A program made the translations under genes and the position numbers. Under the pieces are notes generated by a model. It worked only from the letters and a program-made list of their open reading frames with translations, made no database searches and was not told the origin of the DNA. A DNA stretch of 64,000 bases from contig JACEVL010000515.1 of assembly GCA_020284085.1 (NCBI GenBank), forward strand, positions 1,097,501 to 1,161,500, read 5' to 3'. This DNA comes from Aporrectodea caliginosa. Lineage: Eukaryota; Annelida; Clitellata; Crassiclitellata; Lumbricidae. Below, in pieces: positions 14,701 through 26,182 of the stretch; positions within the stretch are counted from its first letter, which is position 1; each line of letters starts with the position of its first letter.

Positions 14701-17700
14701 AGGACATAACAGACTGATAATAAGGGGAGCAATGGACTTAACAAAAGACCGATGACAATGGAGGTAATTTATTCGTAACCATCGCCGCCAAATTGCTGGA
14801 GTCAGGAACTGATGATGATGATGATGTAGTGGGCATTTCTAAGTATGTACATATGTATGAGAGCATTTGTATTGTGCCCTTTAAGTAACTAACCTAGGAA
14901 TCATTGAACACCAGTGCCTTTAAAGTACCTCATGAAAGCGAGCAGCACTTCATTAGGTACTTGTACAGTATGCATACATGCATTTACATACTGCTTTTGA
15001 AAACATTTTAAAGGCACTAAATAAGTTTACAGTACATACAGAAAACATTCTGATCATTTTATGCAGCATCAGTAGTATTCCGTTTTCAGTTAAAAAAGCA
15101 CAGTGCTGTTGTCACAAATCAATCAATCAATCAATTTATTGATCCAGATCATCGATAAAAATTAGTGTTGCGAAAGATAATTGCATACAAGCAATTAAAG
15201 AAACAATGTAACAGTTTGAGTTAACAAATACATTTTTAAGTCAGGAACACCTATAGAAAGGACGAGGTCCCGCTGGATAGGGAACCAGTTACATAAACAA
15301 GTGACTAGTTACTCACAGATGTCATAGTAATGTATTATTGAGAATATGTAAAATAAGAAATGAAATATTTAAAAATGTATAGACGATAAACCGGGCTACG
15401 AGTGAAATGTCAATTATTTAGTATATAAGCACGAATTAATTTCTAAAAGTGAGGGAAACCTGTGGAATTTTTCATAGAACATGGTAAATTATTCCATAAT
15501 AGCGGTCCTTGATATCCAAAAGAGAATTTATGCGTGTTTGTTCTAGCAAAGTGGCACATTCAGGAACGGTTACTTCGAGTTTGAGTAGTAGATAAGACAG
15601 GAAGAAAAAAGGATATGAAAGCTGGAGGGAGCAGATTATTGTCATTACGGTACATTTGTTCACAAATGAACATGTCTAATTTGTTCGATATTTAATAGGT
15701 TAAGTTCACGGAAGAGGTTTGGTGTGGGAATTGTAAGAAGAGTTATTAAACGTACAGCTTTTATTGCAAAATTTGTAGTTTTGTTAAGTGGGAAGGATAG
15801 GTTGCAAGGATAGGCAGAAGTCCAAATTAGATTACAGAAATTTAAATAGGGGTCATTCCGGGTCAATTAGAGCAAAATATAAATGCTTAAGTATTTGAGA
15901 GGGTAGTAAGTAAAATATTCTTTTATTCCAATGTTTTTCGTGATTTTTTCAATATTTCATTAATATGGTAGTTCCATGTAAGATGTTGGTCAATAAAGAC
16001 ACCAAGGATTTTAGAGGTTTCTACTTTGGGAATTAACATATTATCAATAATTAGCTCATTGTCTGTAATAGGAACATTTTGTTTAGTAGTTCTAAATATC
16101 ATATAATTAGTCTTGGACAAATTTAAAGATAATTAATTGGCTTGAAACCAGTCTGCTGCCAGGGTTAATTCCTCATTAGCTAATTTTATAAGTTGGTCAT
16201 AGGAAGAATGTGATCAGAAAGCATTGGAATTATCAGCAAAGAGAATAAATCTTAGTAAGGATGACGAATTAGAAAGATCACTATTATAGATCAGGAATAG
16301 GAGTGGCCCAAGGACAGAGCCCTGTGGCACACCAAAGAGTATGAGCTGTAGGTTAGATAAACTACCGTTGCACAGAATCCTCCGAGAACGACCACTCAAG
16401 TGATTTATCCCTAACACCATAGTGTTGCCATTTAGCTAGAAGAATGTTATGATCTACTATGTCAAAAGCTTTGGCAAGGTGTAAGCATATAGGCTACCGA
16501 TGGTAAATTCGGCAAGGTCTAAGCATACACCTATGGTAAATTCATTGCTATCCATGGCTTTAGAAATTCTATTCTGAATATCTAGTAGAGACAATGAAGT
16601 CGAAGGTTGGAATCCATGCTGAAGGGGATAAAGACTCTTTGTGAAAATAGTCTATCATACATTAATTACTCTTTCAAAGAATTTAGAAAAATAAGACAAA
16701 ACTGAGATAGGCCAAAAGTTGGATATCACATTTTTATTCCTATGTTGATAAATGGGTATCACTTTAGCAGATTCAATTTCCAAGTGAACTTCCACAGTTA
16801 TAAACAAACAATTAATAATAGCAGAGAATGGAATAGCAAGTATATCCATTAGTGGAGAGAAGATATGAGGTGCCAGATCATCCAGTCCCGCACTGTATGT
16901 AGCTAAAGTGGCACATGTAGGAACACTACAGTCAGACACTCGTCTGACTGGCAAAAAGCGTTACACTATTAAATGTCTAGTAACAGGCCACAGTAGCAGT
17001 TTAATGTGACTTTACGTGTTTTAAATCAATAATTTATTTATGATTGTGTGCTTTCTTGTGCTTACAGTGACAGCAGATAACATTTGGTTTAAGACGATTT
17101 CAGCTCTTGATAAGTAATGCTCCATCAGGCATCAGATACCAATGTCTAACACCACCTGCAGTAAAGTTTCTGTCAAAATGTCAGATTTGCCACATTACTG
17201 CGCCCTAGATTCACATTCCTGAGTGACCCTATGGTCGTTAAAAGTTTTGTAATAATAACACTTTGGATTTGTTCACAGGCAAAGGCCATATTTGAATTTC
17301 AGGATCACCATCATTTCTTCATAAACAAACTGGACATTATGACTGTACACCTCACTTTATACTTTACAAAGGGGTTCTTACAATGGTACTACGGTACATA
17401 ATTTTTTTTCAATACATTATGCTACATTATGGCCATTCACTGCCATGTCCAACCTCCAAATCTTGGTGTATCTGGTGAAATCAGCTATACATCATCTAGA
17501 TCCACACCTCACAAAGAATGGTTTTTGTCGAATTCGCTTTCTCAACCACAATTATAAATACAGTTGGAAATAGCACAAAAACAAAACAGGAACGAAAACT
17601 CTTAAAGATAACATCTAGTAAAAGTGGACACTTCACAGATAAAATGTCTGATAGCAAGCACTACTTATGTCTACACACTAGGTTAGGTAACACTGTTTGA

Positions 17701-20700
17701 ATAAAACAACATACAATAACCACTGTGTGAACAACACCACACATATTATGGCCACATGAGTGTTTTAGGCTATACATTACTGCAACTGTTCTAAGTCTTA
17801 ACAGAATAATTTTCTGTATTCAGTAATTATTGTACACAATAAAAGCCATACCTGAAATCTTCTAAGTTCGCTAACATCACCACAGTTGTACGGGCATGGA
17901 AGTAGTATCTGCTCACATTCATTATCGATATGATTCTACAAAATAATTCAGATTGAAATGAGTTGGCAAGAACAGCTTTAAAGACTAAAGAGTGCTTTAA
18001 GTATACTGCAAATTTCAGAAAGAGAAGAGTGGCCCCTAAACCTAGCCCTCACAGACAGCCAGCCATGACATGCTATTCAATTAATTTCTTCAGACTCGGC
18101 ATATGAGAATGGGCTGCCAGTCCCCTCCTTAATTGCCTGCCCTTCTCAGTGTACTCATCATAGCCGGGTTGGTTAAGGGGCTCAAGTGCAGCCGAAATCT
18201 TGATACAAGTTTCTGCCCCTGGTGTGGATCTGAACCCCCAAATATAGTAATGGCTAGACAAACAATTGCTTTTGTTAAAAATTTCAAAGAACCTTTGAGT
18301 TTAATTTATAATTGCTATGTTGGGCTGTGTACAAAGGTAAATACTCAACTGACTGATTGGGGGAAATTCACTACAAGCAGCTGATCCTGGTTTAAAATCT
18401 AATGCTTTCATCAGGAAGCAGAGTGCATAAAACGTGACCAACTTTGGACTCCTTCCTATTCTCGCTTTTGTCCACATTTGGCATTACCCTCCTCATCTAT
18501 TTTGCAGAAGTTCACACTTTGCAGAGTGCTAAGGCCTAGAGTAGGCACAGGTAGCCCTGTTGATCTTGAAGGGCTGTGATATGGGAGGGTTCCTTTGATC
18601 CTTCTGCATCCAACAAAGGGATTATAATTAAATACAGCAAAGCAGACTGCTGTCCAACAAAAGTTGGTTTTTAAGGCACAGGCTGTACCGAAATAACTGT
18701 AGAAATAGCAATGCTATTGTGAGGTACTGAGTGCTGTTGTGAAGTACCAGCACTTCTGTGAGGTACAGTACCAGCACTTTTGTTAGGTACCAACACATTT
18801 GTGAGTTACCAGCACTTTTGTGAGGTGCTCAAAGATGCTATGTTAAGTATCTTGGTACATACATACATACATACATACATATATACATACATACAAATGT
18901 ATGTGCCAAATTTATATCTAGACGTCTGCATTGGACATAACCCCTCTGGTCTGAACTTGAGTGCCGCCCCTCCCCCCCCCCACCTTCTTTACAGATTCCT
19001 TACAAGATGGTCTCCTACCTGGTATAATTCGACTGGTAATTCTGATTTGCAATAAGTACATGTTTTCTTTTGAAATTTACACTGGTCCACATGACTCTAC
19101 AAAAAACCACAAACACATAATCAGAAACAATAAATCAATAAATATCAAAAAGCATCAAACTCTGCTGGACTTCCATTACATAAGTGTTGTTATTTCCTCG
19201 TAAATTTTCTCATATCACAGGCAGTAAACATCAAGCTGTGATGGTTATTACAGAAGATTGGGCCCCAGGTACATTAGTCACAGCTGAGAGGTATAAGCGA
19301 ATCGTGCATCAGGTATCTATTATTTTCCATAAGATTTCCATAAACAAGTACTGTGCTCTACGTCTGGTCAAAAATAATGTTACAGCAAACTTAGAACTGT
19401 TTATTTGATGTTATTAATGTTAATTTTACTGACTTTATTTCTTGCTAGTATATAGTGTCAATACCTAACAATGAGAACTGATCAAGTAGTCAGGACTCAA
19501 ATTGAAATCCCTAAACAGTGACCATCAAAAGAGAATCTTGAAACTGCCCACTACACGACCACTGTGTCACACTATCTGCTGCTATGCCACACATGTATCT
19601 GACACCACCCTTCCTTAAACTATCAATAACTTAATTGGTATTGAACTGTAAGGTAAGGCAACACTTCAATCAATCAGAATTTATATAGCACCCCTTCAAG
19701 ATCCCTACTCAGAGGCGCTCATGTTAACTTATATGTTAGTTAGTATCAAAGTTAAGCAGAAATTAAGCAAGGTTATATAACATTCCAACACGAAGTAGGT
19801 AATGTAATAGAACATATTTTAAAATAACACAAGGTAATGTACCAGATAACATAAGGTAACATAAAGTGGAGTGCAAGGTAAGGTAATACAAATCAAGGTA
19901 CTGTAAAAGGTAAGATCATATAAGGTGAAGCAACGCATAGCAAGGTAAATCACATTGGTAATGGTAATGGTAATTGCAAATTTATATAGCACCACTTCAG
20001 GAGACTCGTCAGCAGGAAGCGGCTGATGTCACATCATGTGACTACACATTTAATCACTTGTTCTCATCAATTGAAGTCCTTAACGACACAGCCAAACACT
20101 TTAAAGATTATTGGCTGAAGCATAAAACACACAAACTGGACAAGTCATCAGCCAATGGTTGCATGCATGCATTTGTAACAAAATGACAACTTCACAACTG
20201 GGTGATTCAACCAAAATCAAAGACACATTCATATGAATTGTCAGAACAACACTGCCCAAGTTCATCAGCTTTCACTTAAGCCTTTCCTCCAACATCCCTT
20301 AAAAGCAATTTGACCTATCTTGAATTTTAATTTACAGATCGGTTTTCATGAATGATTCTGTATTAGGCTACTCACTTTAAGTTTAGACCAAGGCATAGTA
20401 TCTGTGCAACCGTAGTCTTTGTATGAACAAAAAACAGACAACTGTCGAATTTCTCTCAATGCAGAATAGTCTGGATAGATCTGAAAAAGAGACATCAAAA
20501 CTTAAAAAATTTGTAGAAGCATGAAAAATTACACGTTTAGTGGAAGGATTCATTAGCAAACAAAACAAACTTCCTTAGCTGGCTAGTTGAAAGCTTGATT
20601 CAAATTTCTAAGTGACCGCGTATGTTACAATTTTCCTAACAAAACACTAATATTTTTATTATTCTCAATAATAATAAGTGTACATGGTCTGAAATTCCAG

Positions 20701-23391
20701 TGTGAAGTTTTCTGTACAGGGATCTGGAGGAGTCAGATTGTCATATCAATCATTCAGCAACATGGTCTCCAACACGTGGCTCCTGGAGAGCTTCAATGTT
20801 TTATCTTAATTCTTCTTAGTTACTTGCTTATGTAAACAAATTTCTTCAATAATGAACATTAAAAATTTAAATTAACAAAATCAGGCTAATTAGTGATAGC
20901 CTCCCAAGCTAGTTAAGAACTTCTATCACCAATTACGAACCACAGTGTATATAAATTTACTAATTACTAAATTGGGTTTCTCACTGGCTACTCAAAATAT
21001 GTAGAAAAGATCAAAAACAGAGAGAAATACAAAAAAGAATGAATTAGTGAGGCTTAAGAAGATTGTTTCTTTAATATTTATATTCTAAATATTATTCTTC
21101 TGCGACTGCTGAATAAAACGTTATCAAAGGTGTCTAAGCAGAACGTTATTGTTTACAGGAAACTTCCTGACATTTCAGAGAGGTTAAGTTTTTTTAGTTC
21201 GGGTTCTTTTTCTGTTGTGTTGAATTACTGTATTATGTTGATTGCTATTTCAAATCAATAATTTGTCGTGCATTACTTAAAGGTCAATCCGTGAAGACTA
21301 TATAGCATGTTTACGATATATGAGGTACTCGGCTTAACTGGTTCACTAGAATCACTTATAGCTTGTTTGCTGCAACGGTGTTTTTTCTACTATGCGTGCA
21401 ATTAATTTTTGTGTTCCCACGGTTCGAATCTGGGTCCATTGTTGTTCCTCATTTACATAATGTTGCATCTATCATGTTTTTTATATTGTTCGCCGATGAT
21501 ACCAATATCTTTTATTCTCATGGTTCATTGGACACGTTATTTCAAATTGTGAATACTGAGCGAACCCTTTTGCAGACTGGTTTTGTGCTAACAAGCTTAC
21601 ACTCAATATTGATACGACAAACTACATTTTCTTCAAATCTCATCGAAAAAGCTGTCCCTCTAAGTGCCCTAATCTGTACATTGATTGTGCTCCTATTGCT
21701 CAAGTTGAATCAACTAAATTCATTCTTGGGTGATTATGTAGACCAACACTTAACATAGAAAGAGCATATAAAAATATTTCCTCCAAAATTGCTAAGAATA
21801 TTGGAATTTTATCTCGTATTTCTTATCTGCTACCATCTCACACTCATACTACTCTGTATTACTCGCTTATTTACCCCTACCTTTCTTAATGTAATACGGT
21901 ATGGGCTTCAACTTACAAATCTGGTCTACATAGCTTAACTATCCTGCAAAAGCGCACTGTCCATTTCTTAGCAAGTGTTCCCTATGGATCTCACACAAGG
22001 CAAATATTTTCTGAGTTTGGATTATTAAGGGCTGAACAGAAAAGCATCACTCAAATTGGGGAATTTATGTATCGCTATGATCATAACTTGTTACCACTGG
22101 TGTACAAAGGCTTCTTTTGTCATACTTCCAGCATCCATTCTTACAACACGAGAGGTTCAAATTCCTATCGTCGTGACCATGCTCACACTAATACTCGATT
22201 ATTCTCTATTACATCTACTGGTACTGTAATATGGAATATAATCCCTCTAAATTTTCGTTCTTCACCTAACCTTTTGATTTTCAAAAAAGCTACACTCCAT
22301 CTTAGTTAATGGAATTAATTTACTTAAATTAGATGATTTTATCTGTAATGCTATTTTAGTTAAGACTGTTTACTCTGTTGTTAATGTGATTTTGATGGAC
22401 CCATCTTATGTTTCTTTTAAGTGTTGTTTGATTTTGAGCCCAAGGCTTACTCCACTCTTAAGTATCTATTGGCTGTCTTTCTTTTCCTATCTGTATTTTT
22501 CACATGTTTAGGTGTCCCTATTTAGCGGGATCTATGATCCCTTCTGGGCCTCCGTGTAGCCAGTACGTGTCAAACCACTGCCTTATTGTTTAATTTGCTC
22601 ATTTATCTTCTGATGGTTACAGAAATAAATGATTGACTGATTGAATAAATAAGCATATGTTTTATTCTCCTAGCTTCTTTCAGCTTCTCAAAGTATCAAA
22701 TGCAAAAAGCGTAAACCTCTGTTTCACCAAAGCTCCCTGTTGCAAGTCAATTAGATTCCTGGTCAGTCAGCGGGGAAAGGAAAATCAGACAGTCCACACA
22801 CAGAACATTCTGACCTGACAACTACATCACATTACCAGTGTCCATCTGACATCTTCAGCGATAAGCAGCACATCACACTATCAGTCAGGTTCAGATGCTA
22901 CTGAAAGCACATCCAATGCTCACTACAGCTTGGAGCTACAAAAAGATGTCTGAGCTATAGATGATGGTACAGCTAAAGATGATGGTACAGCTATAGACAA
23001 TATTTGACCTACAGATACTGCTAGCACTCAGGTCAATGATTGCTAGTAAGTTACATACATTTAACAAGAAATTCATCAAGCACAAGAAAAATATAACTTA
23101 GTAACACTAAGTAATCAACTCGGATAGTTTGATAATTACATCAGCAGGGCTGAATTTTGGACAGTCTTCTTCTCGTGACGGACATTGTAACTCCGATTTG
23201 TTTGAGCTTGCAAGCAGTTCCTTGCATTCCTTGCAGATTCTGTGGCCACAGGGCAACTGCATTGGCGATAAGAGCAGCTTTTTACAACCAGTACATTTCA
23301 ACTTCTGATCAAAGTTAACAAATTCCGGTAGTGGTGTATTCGATGTTATTTCCATGCTGTCTGATATTTGGCTTGAACTTAACGAAGCCAT
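6465..23391 (-). CDS. TRAF3-like: TRAF3-like adaptor / E3 ligase, 8 coding exons
   Basis: TRAF proteins carry signals from TNF-receptor and Toll/IL-1-type receptors to NF-kB, MAPK and interferon pathways in the cytoplasm. The exons 23140-23391, 20376-20480, 17852-17935, 11025-11099, 9357-9473, 8562-8675, 7366-7534 and 6465-7042 all have GT and AG borders and join in phase to 497 residues. Order: RING (C33, C36, C48, H50, C53, C56), TRAF zinc fingers (residues 102-185), coiled coil (about 190-345), MATH/TRAF-C domain (about 346-497). The MATH block, with [24 protein letters not shown] and ASGCP, is closest to TRAF3/TRAF5 as I know them. The ATG at 23391 follows an in-frame TGA at 23428-23430. 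A clear 3' splice site at 23455 implies an upstream non-coding exon. Human TRAF3 has 568 residues; the shortfall matches zinc-finger exons I could not find (see findings). The TRAF3 versus TRAF5 assignment is inference. Confidence 0.9.
7080..7310. repeat. CAT/CAC-rich tract with a duplicated block, TRAF intron
   Basis: Imperfect (CAYCAY)n on the plus strand. CACCACAGGGTAAAGTCAAAT occurs twice about 50 bases apart. Lies in the last TRAF intron. Confidence 0.7.
7366..7534 (-). CDS. TRAF3-like: TRAF coding exon 7: coiled coil
   Basis: Residues 250-306, entering in phase 0 and leaving in phase 1. It is a charged, Gln-rich helix ([19 protein letters not shown]). The 5' splice site is CCAG|GTGTGG. 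Its phase matches the final exon, which begins with two bases of a codon. Confidence 0.8.
8562..8675 (-). CDS. TRAF3-like: TRAF coding exon 6: coiled coil
   Basis: Residues 212-249, phase 0 at both ends, with a heptad-like pattern ([23 protein letters not shown]). Borders are CTACACAG before and AAG|GTAAGA after. Confidence 0.8.
9357..9473 (-). CDS. TRAF3-like: TRAF coding exon 5: end of last ZF and start of coiled coil
   Basis: Residues 173-211, phase 0. H181 is the third ligand of the last finger. The helical stretch [16 protein letters not shown] begins the coiled coil. Strong 5' splice site GAA|GTAAGT and acceptor GTCCAG. Confidence 0.85.
10124..10330. repeat. three-copy tandem repeat of ~65-75 bases, TRAF intron
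   Basis: Each unit contains AAAAACAGTCAAG, GGAGTCATA, and ATAACCACAGAAAG. Confidence 0.75.
11025..11099 (-). CDS. TRAF3-like: TRAF coding exon 4: end of a zinc finger and start of the last ZF
   Basis: Residues 148-172 as assembled, phase 0. H151-x3-C155 closes a finger and C162-x6-C169 opens the final one. [11 protein letters not shown] is typical of the last TRAF zinc finger. By analogy with TRAF3 this is the end of ZF4, so material between exons 3 and 4 appears to be missing. Confidence 0.85.
11651..11713. repeat. (AT)n microsatellite
   Basis: About 31 uninterrupted AT units followed by ATACACACAC. Confidence 0.95.
13753..13851. mobile_element. 99-base palindromic MITE-like element
   Basis: ATTATGGTATCTTGAAT at the left faces ATTCAAGATACCGTAAT at the right, and ACGTCACTGATAGGCA faces TGCCTATTCGTGAC. 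Arms of about 32 bases with few mismatches. Confidence 0.65.
14636..14826 (+). pseudogene. LINE 3' end (family D), copy 1, tail of GAT repeats
   Basis: Encodes [18 protein letters not shown], then a frame-broken [18 protein letters not shown], typical of the C-terminus of non-LTR reverse transcriptases. Ends in (GAT)n. Matches 32403-32610 and 34512-34735. Confidence 0.75.
15117..16960 (-). pseudogene. CR1/L2/Jockey-type LINE remnant 1 in a TRAF intron
   Basis: Minus-strand reverse transcriptase fragments in shifting frames: [10 protein letters not shown] and [17 protein letters not shown] (about 16680-16780), AFDIVDHN (about 16460), [28 protein letters not shown] in place of the catalytic FADD box (16214-16420), [11 protein letters not shown] (about 15990), [15 protein letters not shown] (15660-15720). 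The 3' end is a (GATT)n tail at 15117-15140. Frameshifts and the lost catalytic Asp make it inactive. Confidence 0.9.
17852..17935 (-). CDS. TRAF3-like: TRAF coding exon 3: end of ZF1 and start of ZF2
   Basis: Residues 120-147, phase 0 at both ends. H121-x4-C126 completes zinc finger 1 (C-x6-C-x11-H-x4-C). C133-x3-C137 opens the next finger. Borders: TTTTGTAG before, GTATGG after. Confidence 0.85.
18085..18260 (-). repeat. SINE-like repeat family 2, copy 1
   Basis: Shares CTCGGCATATGAG, GTGTACTCAT, GGTTAAGGGGCTCAAGTGCAG-like blocks and CTGAACCCCC with 56617-56800, in the same orientation. The reverse strand of the right end resembles a tRNA-type B box. Confidence 0.65.
18690..18840. repeat. 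degenerate ~22-base tandem repeat
   Basis: Units like GTGAGGTACCAGCACTTTT with drift, TRAF intron. Confidence 0.7.
19677..20020 (+). repeat. two TTTATATAGCACC repeat starts flanking GGTAA-rich sequence
   Basis: ATTTATATAGCACCCCTTCA at 19679 with AGAGGCGCT nearby, and ATTTATATAGCACCACTTCA at 19979. Related starts occur at 32056, 33463, 35310 and 57786. Between them is a degenerate AAGGTAATGTA tandem tract. Confidence 0.55.
20376..20480 (-). CDS. TRAF3-like: TRAF coding exon 2: RING-to-zinc-finger linker and start of ZF1
   Basis: Residues 85-119, phase 0 at both ends, with TTTTTCAG before it and GTGAGT after it. It resembles the linker after the TRAF2 RING (PDxxAxREI) and holds the first two ligands of zinc finger 1, C102-x6-C109. 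Confidence 0.85.
21363..22650 (+). pseudogene. CR1/L2/Jockey-type LINE remnant 2 in a TRAF intron
   Basis: Plus-strand reverse transcriptase pieces: [20 protein letters not shown] (catalytic FADD kept), YVDQHLT, then after frameshifts [20 protein letters not shown], and LPLVYKGFF with [11 protein letters not shown] near 22067-22309. 3' tail of ATTGACTG/ATTGAATAAA repeats at about 22630-22650. Related to remnant 1 (shared DQHLT block) but on the opposite strand. Frame breaks make it inactive. Confidence 0.85.
23140..23391 (-). CDS. TRAF3-like: TRAF coding exon 1: start codon and RING finger
   Basis: It encodes residues 1-84. The ATG sits in a good context (GAGAAGATGG). RING ligands C33-x2-C36, C48-x-H50-x2-C53-x2-C56 and C70 are present. 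The last ligand pair is irregular, with C70 followed by C77 rather than by a cysteine or aspartate three residues on. The 5' splice site GAT|GTAATT is in phase 0. 5'UTR in the same exon runs to 23454. Confidence 0.85.
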
Positions 23392-23619
23392 CTTCTCACA
23401 GTCTAAGGCAACTATAACCACAGATGCTCAAAACAGAAAACTCCAAATGTTAACCTGAAACAAAACAAACAATTTCAATTGTACAATTGAGTTATGCGTT
23501 ACTTTTATCTTTCATATTTTTTATCATTCTATACTATTATTATAATTATGAAGATTTATAAACTGCAAATTAACATAACCAAAACACCATAAATGCACGA
23601 GTAGTAGCTCAATTTAGTC

Positions 23620-23850
23620 AGATGAAGTTAACAAGCAAGTCTTTAATTTCTTCCTGAAGCTTTTGAAAAAAAGTTCCGGAATACAAAGTTTGATGGGCAG
23701 CACATTTCAAACGTTTGGGCCACAGGCAACAAATGTTCTTCAATACATCACAGTGGCCTTTCCAGACCACACTAAGTGTGGTCTTTCCAGAACAATCGAT
23801 ATCAATCAGGAGCCAATGATGGCCATGTACAGTGGGCTGGTCGAACATAG
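23620..23850 (-). pseudogene. possible ankyrin-repeat remnant
   Basis: The minus-strand frame contains DIDCSGKTTLSVVWKGHCDV, which fits the ankyrin consensus (D-x-x-G-x-T-x-L ... GHxDV) over one repeat only. The surrounding frames are broken. It could be chance. Confidence 0.3.
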
Positions 23851-25362
23851 CTGCTTAGGTTTCATTCACCGATTAACCGCCTTTCACTTACTCTCTCATC
23901 AGTTACCGCCCTTGGAAAATGCTCAACCTTTCAAACTTCAAAGCTGCCATCCTTGCCTCTCCCAAGTATTTGTGCCTGGCAGAGACAGCTAAATTCAACT
24001 TTATCTGCAATCCTAGATAAACACATTCCTGCTACGTCAAAGATGGTTGATACATACTCTAACCAGCCATGATATAACTGTGATACTGTCACTGCCAGAA
24101 GGCTGCACAGCCAGTTTGAGCGGTGTTGGCAATACTCCAATTTACCTTTTCATTTCCTCAATTCAGGTGGCAGTGTTATATTGTCTGTAAACTTTGTTTT
24201 AGCAGCCTATGTGTCTCGTCTGGCCTCTGAGATTAACACAGTCAGGAAAATGGATCCCAACTTTAATTCAAGTTTAAACTTGACATCATTATAACGCAGT
24301 TTGGTTATATTCTATCATACTTTACAGCATTATCATATTTCAAGTGAAGTGTATTCAGTACCTATTGCGCTATGGCACTCGCTCTCCATAAATCCGAATC
24401 ATGTCAAACACCATACAATTTAATGCTTAAAATGTCTATGAAAGCAATCATGAGGTTGCAACGGAAGTTGTTTGCTTATATAACAGTACTGCGCTCTAAA
24501 TTTCCCACTACTTTTCCATTCAAAACTATACAAGAATTGAACGAAATCTATGAATCGATGACTTTCTCACAGTAATACCTGATTATATATTCTTATCTAA
24601 CAGAATTCATATTGTCCACTATTCTTAATTTTGAAATCCAACCGCATTTGAATAATATCTCTCGAAAAGGTTAATAATCTCGAATCGCCGCTCCCTATTA
24701 GTTAGGCCGGTTCACGTACCTGTCTCTACCACAGACCTATATTAAAATCCTCTATGGTAACTCATCCAGACGTTATTTGATTACCACAAGCAATAAACAA
24801 ATGGCTAAAATCGGTATAATAGAAGCAAAAAAGAATAGATCTATTCAAATAAAACGTTCTAGAAGCTCAGAAACCAATGTGCATAACCATTTACTCAGTT
24901 ATCTGGGCTGTATGTGATACACCACCGGTGGGGAAAACCCAGTGTAAAGAGCGTAAAGAGGAGCAGCTTGTGGTTTATGACAGTAGAGCCATCTAACGAT
25001 GAAAACGTATTATTTTTTTTACCCGAGTTAAAATTGACGCCTAAAGAGAAAAAATTGTCTAGATACATGCCGATATAAAGGAAAGAATGAGAAAGAACAC
25101 GTAGACCTGGGCGGTTGCAAGAATAGTTTGTGAACTTAGCGAACTATAGGCGCCATGCTCCATAGCTTATGAAATGCTTAATTTGTGATGCGCAGGCATA
25201 ACAGAATTAACTCGCAGCAGTAGCCTACAGAACTCAGCCCTTAAACTGAAAGTTCTCCTTTTCCACAATCCTACCCTGTTTCAACCTCTCCTCTCACCTC
25301 TTTCGCAGTTTAAATTCTAAACAACACATGGGGAGGATCTCCGTGCCGAATTACGCACTTAA

Positions 25363-25826
25363 GGGGCGGTCCATAAATGACGTCACGCACCTAGGGGGTC
25401 GGAGGGTCGGAAATTTGTGACGATGTGTGACGTGGGGGAGGGGAGGTCAGCCAAGTGTGACGTCACATCACGTCTGTGTAATTAAATTTAACAAGTAACA
25501 ACAATTTAATCTTAAAATAACAGCTCTAATTTTGAGTATTAAAATTTTCATAATTTTTGATTATTTTAATGTATACGGGCACCATTATTAATAATTTTCT
25601 AATTATTTAAATATTTGTCTCCATAAGATTTTTAAATACTTATTACAATGACAATAAATGGGCATTGAAACATGTTTTATTATCATGTGGAAGTTTCGTT
25701 TTAGGGGGGGTCAGAGCTTTGTGACGTCATTTTTCAGGGGGTGTGACTTTTTGTGACGAAGTGTGACGAGGGGGAGGGGGGTCAAAAATCGGCCAAAATA
25801 GCGTGACGTCATTTATGGACGGCCCC
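25363..25826. mobile_element. PIF/Harbinger-like MITE family E, copy 1
   Basis: Inverted ends GGGGCGGTCCATAAATGACG and its complement at the right (one mismatch) with flanking TAA on both sides. 464 bases, G-rich blocks, many GTGACG words, no transposase. A 3-base TAA target duplication is usual for PIF/Harbinger. The family name is inference. Confidence 0.85.
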
Positions 25827-26089
25827 TAAGGGAGCTGTCATCGTATTTCATTCAGGTATTATCTGGGATAGCCTATGTGTGTTTTTAAACCAGTCAGGAA
25901 TCTAATATTGTGCTGCTTAGTCTCTTTATCTGCCTCTCGTCTTCCCGCTGTCGGAAATTGCTCCATCTGGCGACCTCGTAACAGGGTCAGCCTTAACCTT
26001 GATCTATTGGATTGAGTCGGCTTCCTAACGAGACGTACAGCGCTTGGGTCGGCAATGACTTAGTTGAAGTCATTCAACTAAGAGACCTC

Positions 26090-26182
26090 TGTCAGCATTT
26101 CCATGGGCATTAAATGGGACCCATGTGGGCGCTGTACTGGTCCCACATGGGATATGGGTTCTATTATAGCTCTATACTGGCA
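26090..26182. mobile_element. palindromic repeat family F, copy 1
   Basis: TGTCAGCATTTCCATGGGCA at the left, ATACTGGCA at the right, interior CCCATGTGGG/CCCACATGGG. A second, partial copy begins at about 26317 (GCCAGCATTTCCGTGGGCAT) and a third is 45456-45555. Confidence 0.6.

Larger units (their letters stand above)
12000..15110. other. large TRAF intron, mostly without recognisable content
   Basis: Part of the intron between coding exons 3 and 4. Apart from the small MITE and the LINE 3' end listed separately, I see a possible SINE around 12283-12500 (B-box-like GGGTTCGATTCAC) and AT-rich sequence. Expected zinc-finger exons were not found here. Confidence 0.5.

Noticed and set aside
21363..22309. 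functional reverse transcriptase gene
   Set aside because: Although FADD is kept, the reading frame is broken several times and the 5' part is missing.
24372..24575. 67-codon open frame
   Set aside because: No motif, no splice context and no similarity I recognise.
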